From: Sulfurimonas sediminis | GTDB taxonomy: Bacteria > Campylobacterota > Campylobacteria > Campylobacterales > Sulfurimonadaceae | Direction of reading: 5' to 3' | Assembly: GCF_014905115.1 (NCBI RefSeq) | Contig: NZ_CP041235.1 | Coordinates: forward strand, 1,612,001 to 1,676,000 | Length of the DNA stretch: 64,000 nt | Part shown: in pieces, positions 27,418-37,862 of the stretch | Layout: each line of letters begins with the position of its first letter | Position numbering within the stretch: the first letter of the stretch is position 1 | Made by a program: the position numbers and the translations under genes | The notes under the pieces: model-generated | What the model was told of the DNA's origin: nothing | Database searches by the model: none | Seen by the model: the letters and a program-made list of their open reading frames with translations, nothing else

Positions 27418-28617
27418 TTACTTTACCTTTAACTTTGCAAATTTTCTTTTTCCAACCTGTAACAGGTATTCTCCTGATGACAATTCCAGCTTTTCATCAG
27501 ATACTTTTTTCTGGTCTATTTTAACACCACCCTGCTTGATGTCTCTTCTGGCCTGGGATGTTGAGGGTTCCATTTTGCAATCAACCAAAGCTTTTGCAAT
27601 CCAAATCGGTCCCTCACAGCTAAACTCTGAAATATCATTTGGAATTTGGCTTTTTGAATGGATTCTGTCAAACTCTTCTTTTGCATTTTGTGCTGCTTCT
27701 TTATCATGAAAACGCGCTGTGATTTCCAATGCCAAGTCTTCTTTTACTTTTTTCGGATGTAATTTTCCTTCTTTTACTGCCCTCTCTAGCGCTGCAATCT
27801 CATCAAGACTTTTGTCGCTCAAAAGCTCAAAATACCTCCACATTAACTCATCGGATATACTTAAAACTTTACCAAACATATCATTTGGTTCATCTGAAAC
27901 ACCAATATAATTTCCCAGAGACTTACTCATTTTCTGGACACCGTCAAGACCTTCGAGAATAGGCATCATTAAAATGGCCTGTTGTTTCTTAATATTGTAT
28001 ACTTTTTGCAGTTGTCGTCCCATCAAAAGATTAAACTTTTGATCGGTTCCGCCTATTTCTATGTCAGATTTCAGGTAAACACTGTCATAACCCTGCAGCA
28101 GCGGATACATAAATTCACTCGTTGCAATTGCGACATTTGTTTTAAATCTTTTTGAAAAATCATCACGCTCAAGCATACGCGCCACTGTTAAATTTGAGGC
28201 AAGCGCTATTAAATCAGCTGCACTCATTTTTCCCAGCCAGTCATCATTATATACTATGTCTGTTTTACTCTCATCTAAAATTTTAAAAGCCTGTGTCGTA
28301 TAACTCTCAATATTTTTGATTATATCTTCTTTTGACAATACTTTTCGTGTGGCATTTTTCCCTGTCGGATCACCAATTGTTGCCGTAAAACTTCCTATAA
28401 GAAACTGCACTCTTGCACCGTATTTTTGAAATGTTGCAAGTTTTTGCAAAAGAACAGTATGTCCAAGGTGCAAATCCGGTGCCGTCGGGTCAAAACCGGC
28501 TTTTACCGTATATGTCTTTCCCTCTTGAAAATAAGCTTTTAAAAGTTTTTCTATTCTTTCGTTGTCAATAATCTCTGCACAACCTCTGTTTATCTCTCTT
28601 AAAGCTTCATCTATCAT
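27418..28617 (-). CDS. tyrS: Tyrosyl-tRNA synthetase
   Basis: Charges tRNA-Tyr. The 399 aa have the HIGH-like motif DLHLGHTVLLQKL, the KMSKS motif (QKMSKSLGNYIG) and a C-terminal S4 RNA-binding domain (SQARRDIKQGGVKIDQKKV). It is the TyrRS form with KMSKS typical of TyrZ-type enzymes. It precedes the nitronate monooxygenase gene and follows spoT. Confidence 0.97.
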   Translation of the reverse strand: MIDEALREINRGCAEIIDNERIEKLLKAYFQEGKTYTVKAGFDPTAPDLHLGHTVLLQKLATFQKYGARVQFLIGSFTATIGDPTGKNATRKVLSKEDIIKNIESYTTQAFKILDESKTDIVYNDDWLGKMSAADLIALASNLTVARMLERDDFSKRFKTNVAIATSEFMYPLLQGYDSVYLKSDIEIGGTDQKFNLLMGRQLQKVYNIKKQQAILMMPILEGLDGVQKMSKSLGNYIGVSDEPNDMFGKVLSISDELMWRYFELLSDKSLDEIAALERAVKEGKLHPKKVKEDLALEITARFHDKEAAQNAKEEFDRIHSKSQIPNDISEFSCEGPIWIAKALVDCKMEPSTSQARRDIKQGGVKIDQKKVSDEKLELSSGEYLLQVGKRKFAKLKVK

Positions 28618-28636
28618 TTTTTCTCTCTATATTTAT

Positions 28637-30775
28637 TTAATTTTTATAAGCATCATCGGTTCTCACCAAATTGACAACTTTTATTTTAGACTCTATTTTA
28701 GCACGAAGTGAATTAATATCAGCTTCTTTTGCCTCAAAAACAAGCTCACAGTACTTAATATAATCAGCGCTCTCTTTGCCCAGTTCAATTGCATTGATAT
28801 CCACATCCAGTTTAACCAGAAAACTCAAAAACTCAGCCAAAGCACCTTTTTCATTGTGCAAAGAGGCAATCAGTTTGTATCGGTAAATTTTTTCCTGCTT
28901 CCAGCGGACAAATACCATCGGCTCATGGGCATCGAGCATTTTTGTAGCATTGTTACACAGTTTATGATGGACATGCACCTTTGTTTTATCCAAAAATCCC
29001 ATAATTTCATCCCCGTGTTTGGGATGACAGCAATAATCAAATACTATATCGGTAATGTTTGTTGTAGAAAATATCTCAATGCCTGCAACTTCATACCCTT
29101 TGAGTTTGAATCTGTGTCGGGAAATAAACTTTTTAAATCTGTTGTTTTTACTGATATCTACTATATATTTATGAATAACATTCTTAAAATGTTCTATGTC
29201 GTTAGGAATAGAGGTCACACTGTCACACTGATGTTTCAAAAACCATTCCTGCACTCTCGCGAAATTCAGCTTCATTGCAGTTGCAACAATACTCACGGCC
29301 ACTTTTGCATTAAGATCGCGTATTCTTGCATTGCAGTTTAATTTCATATTTGTTTTGGCTTTTGATGTTTTAACCGCATCAATCCAGGAACATCTTGTAA
29401 TAATTTCATCTCCGGTAATTATTTTTACAATATCACCATTATTGAGTTCGCTCATTAAAGAGGCTTTTGTTTTATTGATTAAAGCGCTCACAGCTTTATT
29501 TCCGACTTCTGAGTGTACAGCGTAAGCAAAATCAAGTGCCACTGCTCCGCGGGGAAGAGTAAAAGCATCACCCGACGGAGAGAAAACCGAAATATCTTCA
29601 GAATACAAATCATTTTTAATGAGTGCATAAAAATCTTCTACAGATTCATTTTGGTACTGCAGGCTGTCTAACCAGTCCAGCTTGATGTTGTTGCCGCCGC
29701 TTTTATATTTCCAGTGTGCGGCAACTCCAAGTTCAGCAGTTTTATGCATATCGTAGGTTCGAATCTGTACTTCAAAAATTGCGGCATCATGAAAAACAGT
29801 TGTATGAATGGTCTGGTATCCATTGTCCTTTGCAACAGCAATATAATCTTTAAAACGTGAAGCAAGCGGACGAAAATTAAGATGAATAAGCCCCAGAATC
29901 GTATAACACTTTACAGGGTCTTTGGTAAGAATCCGCACAGCCAAAAGATCCAGCACCTCATCAATACTCACACCTTTTCTCTGCATCTTCAGATAAATAG
30001 AATATTTATGTTTTATTCTTGACAAAATCTCAAAATCATCTTCACAAAAGCCATTTTTCACAAGAATCTTCATAATTGATTCTTTGATTGCATCAAGTTT
30101 CATCTCAATAGCATGATAGTTTGTCTGAAGATAATTTTCTATTTCCTGCTTTTCCTTGGGGAACAAATAGCCGAAACTCAAGTCTTCAAGTATATTTTTC
30201 AAAAATGAAATCCCCAACCTGTGTGCAATAGGGGCATACACAACCAATGTCTCTTCGGCAATTCGTTTTTGCTTGTGAGGGGGCAAGGCATCAAGGGTGA
30301 GCATATTGTGCAGTCTGTCACACAGTTTGACAACAAGAACCCGTACATCATGAATACTGGCAATAAGCATTTTTCTAAAAGAGAGTGCCGATACGACAAG
30401 CTTTTCATCAGAATTGGAGGGAATGAGTTCATGGTCTCTAATCGTATCTATTTTTGTAAGTCCCTCCACCAAATGGGCAACATCCTTGCCAAACAAATCT
30501 TCTATCTGTTCAATAGTCACAGGGGTGTCTTCAACAACATCATGCAATAAAGCGGCAATAGCCATCGACTCATCATTTGTTATAGAAACAACAATGGAGG
30601 CTACTAAAACAGGATGGATTATGTAAGCTTCCCCACTTTTTCTATACTGCCCTTCATGTGCTTTTATAGAAAAGTCCAATGCTTTTTCAAGTGGTTCACT
30701 TTGAGGTATTTGAGAAAAAAGATAAGCAATTGCAGATTCAACATCATTGATGTGTTTAACCTGTTCTATATCCAT
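28637..30775 (-). CDS. spoT: Bifunctional (p)ppGpp synthase/hydrolase
   Basis: Makes and degrades (p)ppGpp in the stringent response. The HD hydrolase domain is intact (HPVLVASIVVSI, ALLHDVVEDTP, LCDRLHNMLTL), the synthetase domain shows DNGYQTIHTTVF, and TGS (VFSPSGDAFTLPRGAVALDFAYAVH) and ACT domains follow. It is the single long RSH enzyme expected in Campylobacterota. I use the ATG at 30773-30775 (712 aa). A TTG at 30790 is an alternative. It follows rpoZ as in many bacteria. Confidence 0.95.
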   Translation of the reverse strand: MDIEQVKHINDVESAIAYLFSQIPQSEPLEKALDFSIKAHEGQYRKSGEAYIIHPVLVASIVVSITNDESMAIAALLHDVVEDTPVTIEQIEDLFGKDVAHLVEGLTKIDTIRDHELIPSNSDEKLVVSALSFRKMLIASIHDVRVLVVKLCDRLHNMLTLDALPPHKQKRIAEETLVVYAPIAHRLGISFLKNILEDLSFGYLFPKEKQEIENYLQTNYHAIEMKLDAIKESIMKILVKNGFCEDDFEILSRIKHKYSIYLKMQRKGVSIDEVLDLLAVRILTKDPVKCYTILGLIHLNFRPLASRFKDYIAVAKDNGYQTIHTTVFHDAAIFEVQIRTYDMHKTAELGVAAHWKYKSGGNNIKLDWLDSLQYQNESVEDFYALIKNDLYSEDISVFSPSGDAFTLPRGAVALDFAYAVHSEVGNKAVSALINKTKASLMSELNNGDIVKIITGDEIITRCSWIDAVKTSKAKTNMKLNCNARIRDLNAKVAVSIVATAMKLNFARVQEWFLKHQCDSVTSIPNDIEHFKNVIHKYIVDISKNNRFKKFISRHRFKLKGYEVAGIEIFSTTNITDIVFDYCCHPKHGDEIMGFLDKTKVHVHHKLCNNATKMLDAHEPMVFVRWKQEKIYRYKLIASLHNEKGALAEFLSFLVKLDVDINAIELGKESADYIKYCELVFEAKEADINSLRAKIESKIKVVNLVRTDDAYKN

Positions 30776-30794
30776 TTGACTCAAAGACAAAAAC

Positions 30795-31016
30795 TTATTT
30801 CTCTTTGTCGCTAAAGCCTTTGACTCTGATAAGTCCTTCAGCTATTTCCATAAGTGCCAAATCAGTTGACTTGATACTGCTTGTATTGACATTTAATTTG
30901 CTTGGAGCACCGTTTTCCAGTTCATCACATCTTTTTGCAACTGCAATTGCCAGTTGATATCTATCCATACTTGGATTTTCATCTAAAACTTTCGCTGTTA
31001 ATTCTTCAACTTTCAT
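30795..31016 (-). CDS. rpoZ: RNA polymerase omega subunit
   Basis: Small RNA polymerase assembly subunit and part of the ppGpp-binding site. The 73 aa begin MKVEELTAKVLDENPSMDRYQLAIAVAKRC, the omega signature, and continue through AEGLIRVKG. It lies between pyrH and spoT, a conserved order. Confidence 0.93.
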   Translation of the reverse strand: MKVEELTAKVLDENPSMDRYQLAIAVAKRCDELENGAPSKLNVNTSSIKSTDLALMEIAEGLIRVKGFSDKEK

Positions 31017-31035
31017 TCTCTGTTTTTCCTTTAGT

Positions 31036-31758
<723 letters not shown>

Positions 31759-31773
31759 TTATAAAATCTGTGA

Positions 31774-31779
31774 ATTATA
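31774..31779 (-). promoter_or_regulatory. Putative -10 box for pyrH
   Basis: TATAAT on the minus strand, 28 bases before the pyrH start and just downstream of the broken GGDEF gene's stop codon. Confidence 0.5.
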
Positions 31780-31831
31780 CTTAAAAATGGCTTTTGTTTT
31801 GCTTTGAACTATTTTAATCTCTGTCAATTGC

Positions 31832-33140
31832 TAGGTAAATCCCACAAAAAATAAAACAAATCTTAATCAATATAGTTTGATTCAATCAATTGAACACTAA
31901 AATCATCACGATAAAGAGCATTTCTTTTAATATCTGCCATTGTAGTTTTACCGGTTAGGAGTACCTTTTTATCTTTGTTCTCATTTAAAAACAACTGATA
32001 AAGATTAACAGTAAAACTTCTAAGAATAGCTATAGAGAAAGGCTCTTTATATGCTATATGGTCATCTTCTTCAGTAAGCATATCTAAGTGATAGTGATAT
32101 GTTTCCACTCTCCAATGTTGCAGTATCTTTTGAAGAAACTCTTTTGCAGTTGTTTTAAAGTTAGCCATTAAATATTGAGTTGAAATTGTAACTTCACCAG
32201 TCTGTGCATTTGTTAATGTTTTCGTCACTTTAATGAGTGATTGAATATTTTGAAAGTTCTCATGATACATAACTAAATCAGCACTTTTATTTTGAAAAAC
32301 TTCTACTTTTCGAGAGACTCTTTTGTTGTTTTCAGTTAAATAGCTATCTTCATCATCAACTCTATCTGTAGGCTGATTAAACTCTTCTATGGTCTTTATA
32401 GCTTTCTCTTTGAGGTGTTTCTGGTTATCTTTGAGTTTTGCTATATATCTGTTACCTTGCTCATCAATAGTGTTGAGAATCTCTGATTGAGTAAGCAGTG
32501 CATCAAAGGAAAATATCTGTCCTTCATTGCTAAAAATATTATCGTTTAAAACCTCTTTGAGTGCAGTAATTTCGCTACTCTTATTTTTATCTAAAAACTT
32601 GTGAGCAAACACTATTTTTATATCTTTATCCAAGATATTTAGTATTGCTTTATGTCTTTCCTGTGTGTATTGACCATTCACGTCGCTACCTCTCAGCCAC
32701 TTCCCGTCAATAGCAATATTTTCTTGTGCAATGAATGGAAAAAAGAACTCTCTAAATACTTTTTCCAAAGCATTATTATCTGTGTTTATCAATAAACGAT
32801 GATATGTTGATTTGGAAGGAATCGTTATCTCTTCTTTATCAAAAATCTCTTTGAGTATTGCATTGTCTTTGTTATATATCATCCATGAAAATATATCCTT
32901 AAAAGTTGTATTTCCTTTGATAAGTGCAAAAAGTGTCATGAAAAGAACTTCGTGCAATGGATATTCTATCTTCCCTGTATCTACTCTATAGTCTGGGATA
33001 CTTTTTAGCGATTCAAGTAAGGCTTTTGTGCGTGTTAATTTGATGGTAAACTCCTTGTTTTAGGAGTCTAAGCAATATTTCTTCCAGTTCTTTTGAATCT
33101 ATTGATTAAGATTTATTTTATTTTTCGTGGGATTTACCTA
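31832..33140 (-). mobile_element. ISAs1-type insertion sequence, copy 2 (1309 bp)
   Basis: Same length and orientation as copy 1, ends TAGGTAAATCCCAC / inverted at 33140, with a 10-bp target duplication TGTCAATTGC (31822-31831 and 33141-33150). About seven base differences from copy 1, at the ends. It inserted into the last codons of the GGDEF gene. The two copies have different target duplications, so they arrived independently. Confidence 0.95.
31863..33044 (-). CDS. ISAs1 family DDE transposase
   Basis: Same protein as in copy 1 except for one C-terminal residue (SNYID against SNYAD). As in copy 1, the conserved N-terminal segment has no ATG/GTG/TTG start. AAGGAG lies 6 bases before an ATC at 33042-33044. 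The in-frame ATA present in copy 1 is ACA here, which argues against ATA as the shared start. The first ordinary start is the TTG at 32957. Confidence 0.85.
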   Translation of the reverse strand: MKLTRTKALLESLKSIPDYRVDTGKIEYPLHEVLFMTLFALIKGNTTFKDIFSWMIYNKDNAILKEIFDKEEITIPSKSTYHRLLINTDNNALEKVFREFFFPFIAQENIAIDGKWLRGSDVNGQYTQERHKAILNILDKDIKIVFAHKFLDKNKSSEITALKEVLNDNIFSNEGQIFSFDALLTQSEILNTIDEQGNRYIAKLKDNQKHLKEKAIKTIEEFNQPTDRVDDEDSYLTENNKRVSRKVEVFQNKSADLVMYHENFQNIQSLIKVTKTLTNAQTGEVTISTQYLMANFKTTAKEFLQKILQHWRVETYHYHLDMLTEEDDHIAYKEPFSIAILRSFTVNLYQLFLNENKDKKVLLTGKTTMADIKRNALYRDDFSVQLIESNYID

Positions 33141-33765
33141 TGTCAATTGCAGCCTTTCTCGCTTTTTCCATTAAGGCATCCGGGCTTGCAGCCTGATCCG
33201 GATACACAGATGTACCTATGGAAATCTTAAAATCTACAGTATATTTTGTATTGAGCTCGGGAGCCTATGCAAATGACTCCTCTACTCTTTGACACACTCT
33301 CTTGTAATTTTCTTCTTGTAAATATTCATTAAATACAATCATAAAAGAGTCATCACTGATATGTCCGATTATATCCTCACTCCGTGTACTTTGCAGCAGT
33401 CTGTTACTTGCTTCAAGCATAAATTCCTCTGCCAGCACTTTTGAATGCAGCTGAACTTCATAAAAATTTTTTATTTTTATTACCATAACCAAAAAAGATT
33501 TATTATGTCGCAAAGCTCTTTGTATCTGTTCAGAAATTACTATTTTAACATTTTCTTTATTCGGGAGAGAGGTGACAGGATGATAGTAGGCATTTTTTAT
33601 GAGTCTGTTTTCATCTTCCAAGCGTTTTTTTATCTTTTTCCTGTATTTGATATTAAAAAACAGACTTGCAAGCAAAAGTATACTTCCTGCAAAAAGAGTG
33701 TATTGATACAGTTCACATTCCTGCATAATTATGACCGCCATTTTTGAAGTTTTGGGGAGGCAATG

Positions 33766-33801
33766 CCATTAAGTTAAGAAAAAAACTGTTTAACTTAATG
33801 G
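33766..33801. other. 12-bp perfect stem-loop between narB-like and GGDEF genes
   Basis: CCATTAAGTTAA / TTAACTTAATGG with a 12-base loop. No U tract follows on the minus strand, so it is not a textbook terminator for the reductase operon. The stem contains GTTAA/TTAAC half sites. Confidence 0.5.
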
Positions 33802-33838
33802 GATTTGAAAGGACCCGTAAATAATTATAACATAACTT

Positions 33839-36130
33839 CTATTGTTGCAAATGCACCTCTTTTTCTTTATAGCCAACCCCTTCATAAACGACCTTATGAT
33901 GTGCAATCGCTCCGCTTGAGTGTTCCTCTTCAAGTGTCAGACCCTCAGGCACCTCCTGTGAGTGAAGCTGTATTGCCGTTTGTTTGAAATTCGGTTCTCC
34001 TGATTTTGGACAAAAACTTTCATTTGTCAAAGTATTGACAAGCTGTTCGTTGAAATGAAACGGGACAAATACCGTGCCTTCGCGTACACTTGATGTGACC
34101 CGTACAATAACATCATCAACGCGTCCTCTCGGAGATGAAAGACTCATTCTGTCACCGCTTTTTACTTTGAGTTTAGCCGCATCTTTTGGAGAAATATCTA
34201 CCCAGGCTTCAGGAGCCAAATTGTCAAGAATGGCAATATCTCTTGTTTTTGTTCTCGTATGCCACTGTTCAACTGTTCTTCCTGTGTTTAAAATAACAGG
34301 AAACTCAGGGCTCACAGGCTCTGCCATCGGATGCCACTCCACACATACAAGTTTCGCTTTTTTATCTGCTGTTCTAAACGGAATATCTTTGGTATAAAGT
34401 CTTTTGCTCCCCTTTGGAAACTGTTCATTACACGGCCATTGAATCCCGCCCAACTCTTCTATAAGCTCATAACTCATACCGCTGTAGTCACACAACTGCC
34501 CTTTACTGACTTTTTTCCACTCCTCAAAAGCATCGCGGGGTTGGCTCCAGTTTGGAAAAAGCATCTCATTCACACCCTCAAAATATTTTGAAAATTCAAG
34601 AATGATATCAAAATCGCTTTTTGCCTCACCTATCGGTTCTACTGCTTTGTTCGCCTTGTTACAGCGACGTTCGGAATTCGTATAGACACCCTCTTTCTCA
34701 CCCCAGGTCGCAGCAGCGAAAACAACATCTGCTATTTGTGCCGTATCGCCTAAAAAAGCATCCTGCACAACCAGCAAATCAAGTTTTGTCAGTGTTTTTC
34801 GCAGTTTGTCCTGATTGACAAAACTCACCAGCGGATTGGTCGCCGTTATCCAAAGCGCTTTTATCTCGCCTCTGTCAATGGCATCAATAATTTCGGCATA
34901 TTTATAGCCGCGTTCACGCGGAATAATCTCCTCCGGGACATTGACAATTTTCGCATACTCTATTAAAGCTTCTTCATCCCCAAAGTTTCTGTATCCCGGA
35001 AGAGATGAAGTGAACCCAGTTTCGCGTGTTCCCATCGCATTACACTGTCCCGTAATGCTAAAAGGTCCTGTGCCCTCTCGTCCGATATGCCCTGTCAAAA
35101 GATGCAGATTGATAATTGCACTGACAGTATCTGTTCCCATAAAAGACTGGTTCACGCCCATCGTCCAACCGGTGATAACACTTTTGCTTGAAACAAATTC
35201 CCGTGCGAGTTCATAAAGCGTTTTGACATCAATGCCTGTAATGTTTGCCACCTCTTGGGGCGGATAATCCTGCAGATGTTTTCTGAGTTCTTTATAGCCG
35301 TTTGTATTTGCTTTGATATACCCCTCGTCTTCCCAGCCCTGCTCCATCACTATGTAAGCCAGACCGTTGTAAAGCGCCAGATCCGTACGAGGTTTTATAG
35401 GCACATAAACATCTGCCATCTGGGATGTTTTAGAAGCTCTCGGGTCTATAACGATGACTTTTTTCTTAGGATTTTTGTTTACATGTAAAGTCAGTATCGG
35501 ATGATTGTCCGCAATGTTGGCTCCGACCAAAAAGATAGTATCGGCAAGGGCAAAATCTTCATACGAGCTTGTCGGACCGTCACTGCCAAGAGACTGTTTG
35601 TAGCCCATAACGGCAGATGCCATACACAAGGTTGTGTTGCCGTCATAATTATTTGTGCGAAGACCAAGCTGGACAAATTTACCCAAAGTGTAAAATTCTT
35701 CTGTCAAAAACTGCCCTGTTCCAATGACTGCAACAGCTTTGTGTCCATGCTCTTTTTGAATTCTCTTAAATTCACTGCTGACTTTCGTGAAGGCTTCATC
35801 CCAGGTTACAGGTTTCAGCTCACCGTTTTGTTTTATCAAAGGTGTCTGGATTCTATGGGGAGAGTTCAGCATTTGATGTTCACTCAAACCTTTTGGACAG
35901 AGTGTTCCCTGATTGACAAAATGTTTTGGATTTCCTTTGGTATAAACAGCTTTGCCGTCTTTGACACCGATGTAGAGTCCACAGCCGACACCACAGTATC
36001 CACAGGTCGAAAAGACCCATTTGTCGGGTTTTTTTGCATCAGCTATCATGCCGAATGTTTCATCATGCGAAAGTTTGTATTTCTCTTCTTTTATATCAAA
36101 CCTTAAAAAATCTTTTAATCTACTTATCAT
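33839..36130 (-). CDS. Molybdopterin nitrate reductase catalytic subunit (NasC/NarB-like)
   Basis: 763-aa bis-MGD oxidoreductase. A [4Fe-4S] motif CGYCGVGCGL...GTLCPKG opens the protein, TTLCMASAVMGYKQSLG holds the probable Mo-ligand cysteine, and the C-terminal MGD-binding domain includes NTGRTVEQWHTRTKTRD. This pattern is that of assimilatory-type nitrate reductases. It lacks the C-terminal [2Fe-2S] domain of NasC. No Tat signal is visible, so it is probably cytoplasmic. It overlaps the FeS/anchor gene by 4 bases, which suggests electrons come from the quinol pool. TTACATGTAA at 35479-35488 encodes Leu-His-Val. Formate dehydrogenase is a less likely alternative. Confidence 0.85.
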   Translation of the reverse strand: MISRLKDFLRFDIKEEKYKLSHDETFGMIADAKKPDKWVFSTCGYCGVGCGLYIGVKDGKAVYTKGNPKHFVNQGTLCPKGLSEHQMLNSPHRIQTPLIKQNGELKPVTWDEAFTKVSSEFKRIQKEHGHKAVAVIGTGQFLTEEFYTLGKFVQLGLRTNNYDGNTTLCMASAVMGYKQSLGSDGPTSSYEDFALADTIFLVGANIADNHPILTLHVNKNPKKKVIVIDPRASKTSQMADVYVPIKPRTDLALYNGLAYIVMEQGWEDEGYIKANTNGYKELRKHLQDYPPQEVANITGIDVKTLYELAREFVSSKSVITGWTMGVNQSFMGTDTVSAIINLHLLTGHIGREGTGPFSITGQCNAMGTRETGFTSSLPGYRNFGDEEALIEYAKIVNVPEEIIPRERGYKYAEIIDAIDRGEIKALWITATNPLVSFVNQDKLRKTLTKLDLLVVQDAFLGDTAQIADVVFAAATWGEKEGVYTNSERRCNKANKAVEPIGEAKSDFDIILEFSKYFEGVNEMLFPNWSQPRDAFEEWKKVSKGQLCDYSGMSYELIEELGGIQWPCNEQFPKGSKRLYTKDIPFRTADKKAKLVCVEWHPMAEPVSPEFPVILNTGRTVEQWHTRTKTRDIAILDNLAPEAWVDISPKDAAKLKVKSGDRMSLSSPRGRVDDVIVRVTSSVREGTVFVPFHFNEQLVNTLTNESFCPKSGEPNFKQTAIQLHSQEVPEGLTLEEEHSSGAIAHHKVVYEGVGYKEKEVHLQQ

Positions 36131-37692
36131 CGTTGTTTCCCTACAAAAAATCCACCTGCCATTCCAAGAGGAACAACCGTGGTATAAAATAAAAATCTAT
36201 CACTTATTTCACTGACAAAGGCAATAATGATTGCCAAAAAGAGCATTACAGAAGCCGTTACATGTAACGATGCGCTTACAAAGACCAAAGTAAACAGCGG
36301 CAACACTACACCACCGAGTATCAACGTGGCAAAACGAATCATTTTGACCTTATGAAAATTTTCATTTAAAAGTCTTTTTGTCCGTTGCAGTTGGTATTCA
36401 TTCTCTTTTGCATCAAGACTCCTAATATCTTCATAAGAGAAAAAAAGCTGTGCCAAAGCACCAAGCATACCCAAGGTCGTCAAAGGAATAATCGCTTCAT
36501 GCACGCTTGATACGGAGCTGATAAATGCAACTAAAAAGATTCCGATATATGCCACACCGAAGAACTTGAAATTTGTTGTAATCCTGTTCCAGGAAGGACG
36601 AGCACGAATACGGTAAATCATACTTTGTGCATAAATTCCATAGATTCCCACAGCTAAAGTCAGTGCTTCAAGCAACAAACGCAATACACTGGAAATATCG
36701 AAAAAGTATGTTGCCACCACAGCACTCATAAGCCCTGTAAAAACGCCCAAAGCCAAAGCCTCACGAGAGAGCCACGAGGTTTTTATATTTTTCATAGCTG
36801 TCATCGCCAAAAACGGGCGTCCGAGATGCAAGGCCGAGAGGGGCAGACCGATTGCCGCAGGAAGCATCACAAGCAGTGCCATAATCCAGTTAGTACTCTC
36901 AAATCCGAACAGACTCATAAAATCACCTAAAAAGAGTGCCAAAAAACCACCGAGGGAAATTTGCGTCAACACTGTCATAAAAACAAGAGGCAGTTCCTTA
37001 TGTGCAGGTTTTAAGATGTGTTCATCCATCTCTTTCATATCATCTGGAAGATTCTCTGGAAGTGTGTAACGCGTTGTAGAATTTGTTATGCGTGCATCTG
37101 GTAAAAACGGCATATTTGCCTGCTCATCAATGTCACGCTCCAGCCACTCTTTGACATTGACAACTTCAATTTCAATTGCCCCTGCAGGACAGGCTTGTAC
37201 ACAAGCAGGAGATTCACCTACATCAAGCCGTTCGTGGCACATATGACATTTTGTAACAATATTTCTCTCTTCATGAAACACAGGCACACCGTATGGACAG
37301 TTCCATGTACAGTATTGGCACCCTATACATGTATCGTCATCATGCACGACTATCCCTGTTTCAGCTATCTTTATATAAGACTCTGTCGGACAGCCTATGA
37401 GACATTCAGGATCTATACAGTGGTTACAGCTCATAGAGTTGAGCATTTGGGTAAAAGCCGGAAAATCTCCGCCTTCCATCTCTCCGACACGACGCCATTT
37501 TATATCCGCAGGATTGTTGTTTTGTTCATTACAAGCGACTTCACAACATCGACACCCAACACAGGCAACAGCGTCAAAATGAAAACGGTACTGTTCCCCC
37601 TCTTTTAACGGCGGTATATCTATAGAGTAATTCCCACATTGCATCCCTGTATCGGCTTTATACTCTATAAAATTTTCTAAAGGTGTCTGCAT
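36127..37692 (-). CDS. Fused DmsB-DmsC-like iron-sulfur and membrane-anchor subunit
   Basis: 521 aa combining two usual separate subunits. Residues about 45-190 carry four cysteine clusters (CVGCRCCEVAC, CNHCIDPECLIGC, CIGCQYCTWNCP, CHMCHERL...CVQACP) as in DmsB/NrfC. From about 245 on are eight hydrophobic helices of a DmsC-type quinol anchor (for example LPLVFMTVLTQISLGGFLAL). I use the ATG at 37690-37692, with GGAG 9 bases upstream and a -10 box just beyond. It probably feeds electrons to the catalytic subunit it overlaps. Confidence 0.88.
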   Translation of the reverse strand: MQTPLENFIEYKADTGMQCGNYSIDIPPLKEGEQYRFHFDAVACVGCRCCEVACNEQNNNPADIKWRRVGEMEGGDFPAFTQMLNSMSCNHCIDPECLIGCPTESYIKIAETGIVVHDDDTCIGCQYCTWNCPYGVPVFHEERNIVTKCHMCHERLDVGESPACVQACPAGAIEIEVVNVKEWLERDIDEQANMPFLPDARITNSTTRYTLPENLPDDMKEMDEHILKPAHKELPLVFMTVLTQISLGGFLALFLGDFMSLFGFESTNWIMALLVMLPAAIGLPLSALHLGRPFLAMTAMKNIKTSWLSREALALGVFTGLMSAVVATYFFDISSVLRLLLEALTLAVGIYGIYAQSMIYRIRARPSWNRITTNFKFFGVAYIGIFLVAFISSVSSVHEAIIPLTTLGMLGALAQLFFSYEDIRSLDAKENEYQLQRTKRLLNENFHKVKMIRFATLILGGVVLPLFTLVFVSASLHVTASVMLFLAIIIAFVSEISDRFLFYTTVVPLGMAGGFFVGKQR

Positions 37693-37722
37693 GTAAGGTA
37701 TCTCCATATATAAAGTGATGAA

Positions 37723-37728
37723 ATTATA
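37723..37728 (-). promoter_or_regulatory. Putative -10 box for the nitrate reductase operon
   Basis: TATAAT on the minus strand, 31 bases before the chosen start at 37692. Its position supports that start over the longer open frame reaching 37746. Confidence 0.5.
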
Positions 37729-37769
37729 CTCTACGCAAATGGACATTTTCCTAATTCTTTGTTTAATTT

Positions 37770-37862
37770 TTAATCATTCATATCCTCTTTGTCCATAACT
37801 GCCCCGACAATGAGCAATCCTATGACAAACAGGCTCACGGCTCCAATAAAAAAATAGTGCAT
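37770..37862 (-). CDS. 30-aa single-helix membrane peptide
   Basis: Starts in a TAATG overlap with the stop of the YcxB-like gene. It reads MHYFFIGAVSLFVIGLLIV, then GAVMDKEDMND, one membrane helix and an acidic tail. It resembles the small helper subunits of oxidases and reductases in form, but I cannot name a family. Confidence 0.5.
   Translation of the reverse strand: MHYFFIGAVSLFVIGLLIVGAVMDKEDMND

Larger units (their letters stand above)
31814..33741 (-). pseudogene. Degenerate GGDEF-domain membrane protein, broken by a stop and an IS
   Basis: The N-terminus has one membrane segment (LFAGSILLLASLFFNIKY) followed by a GGDEF-type domain starting NAYYHPVTSLPNKENV. The signature loop reads SDDSF where GGDEF is expected, so cyclase activity was probably already lost. 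An in-frame TAG stands at 33265-33267. Translation beyond it continues in the same frame (APELNTKYTVDFKISIGTS...) up to the insertion sequence at 33140. The last codons (Arg-Asp-stop) lie on the other side, at 31814-31831. Two lesions in one gene mark it as a pseudogene. Confidence 0.85.
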
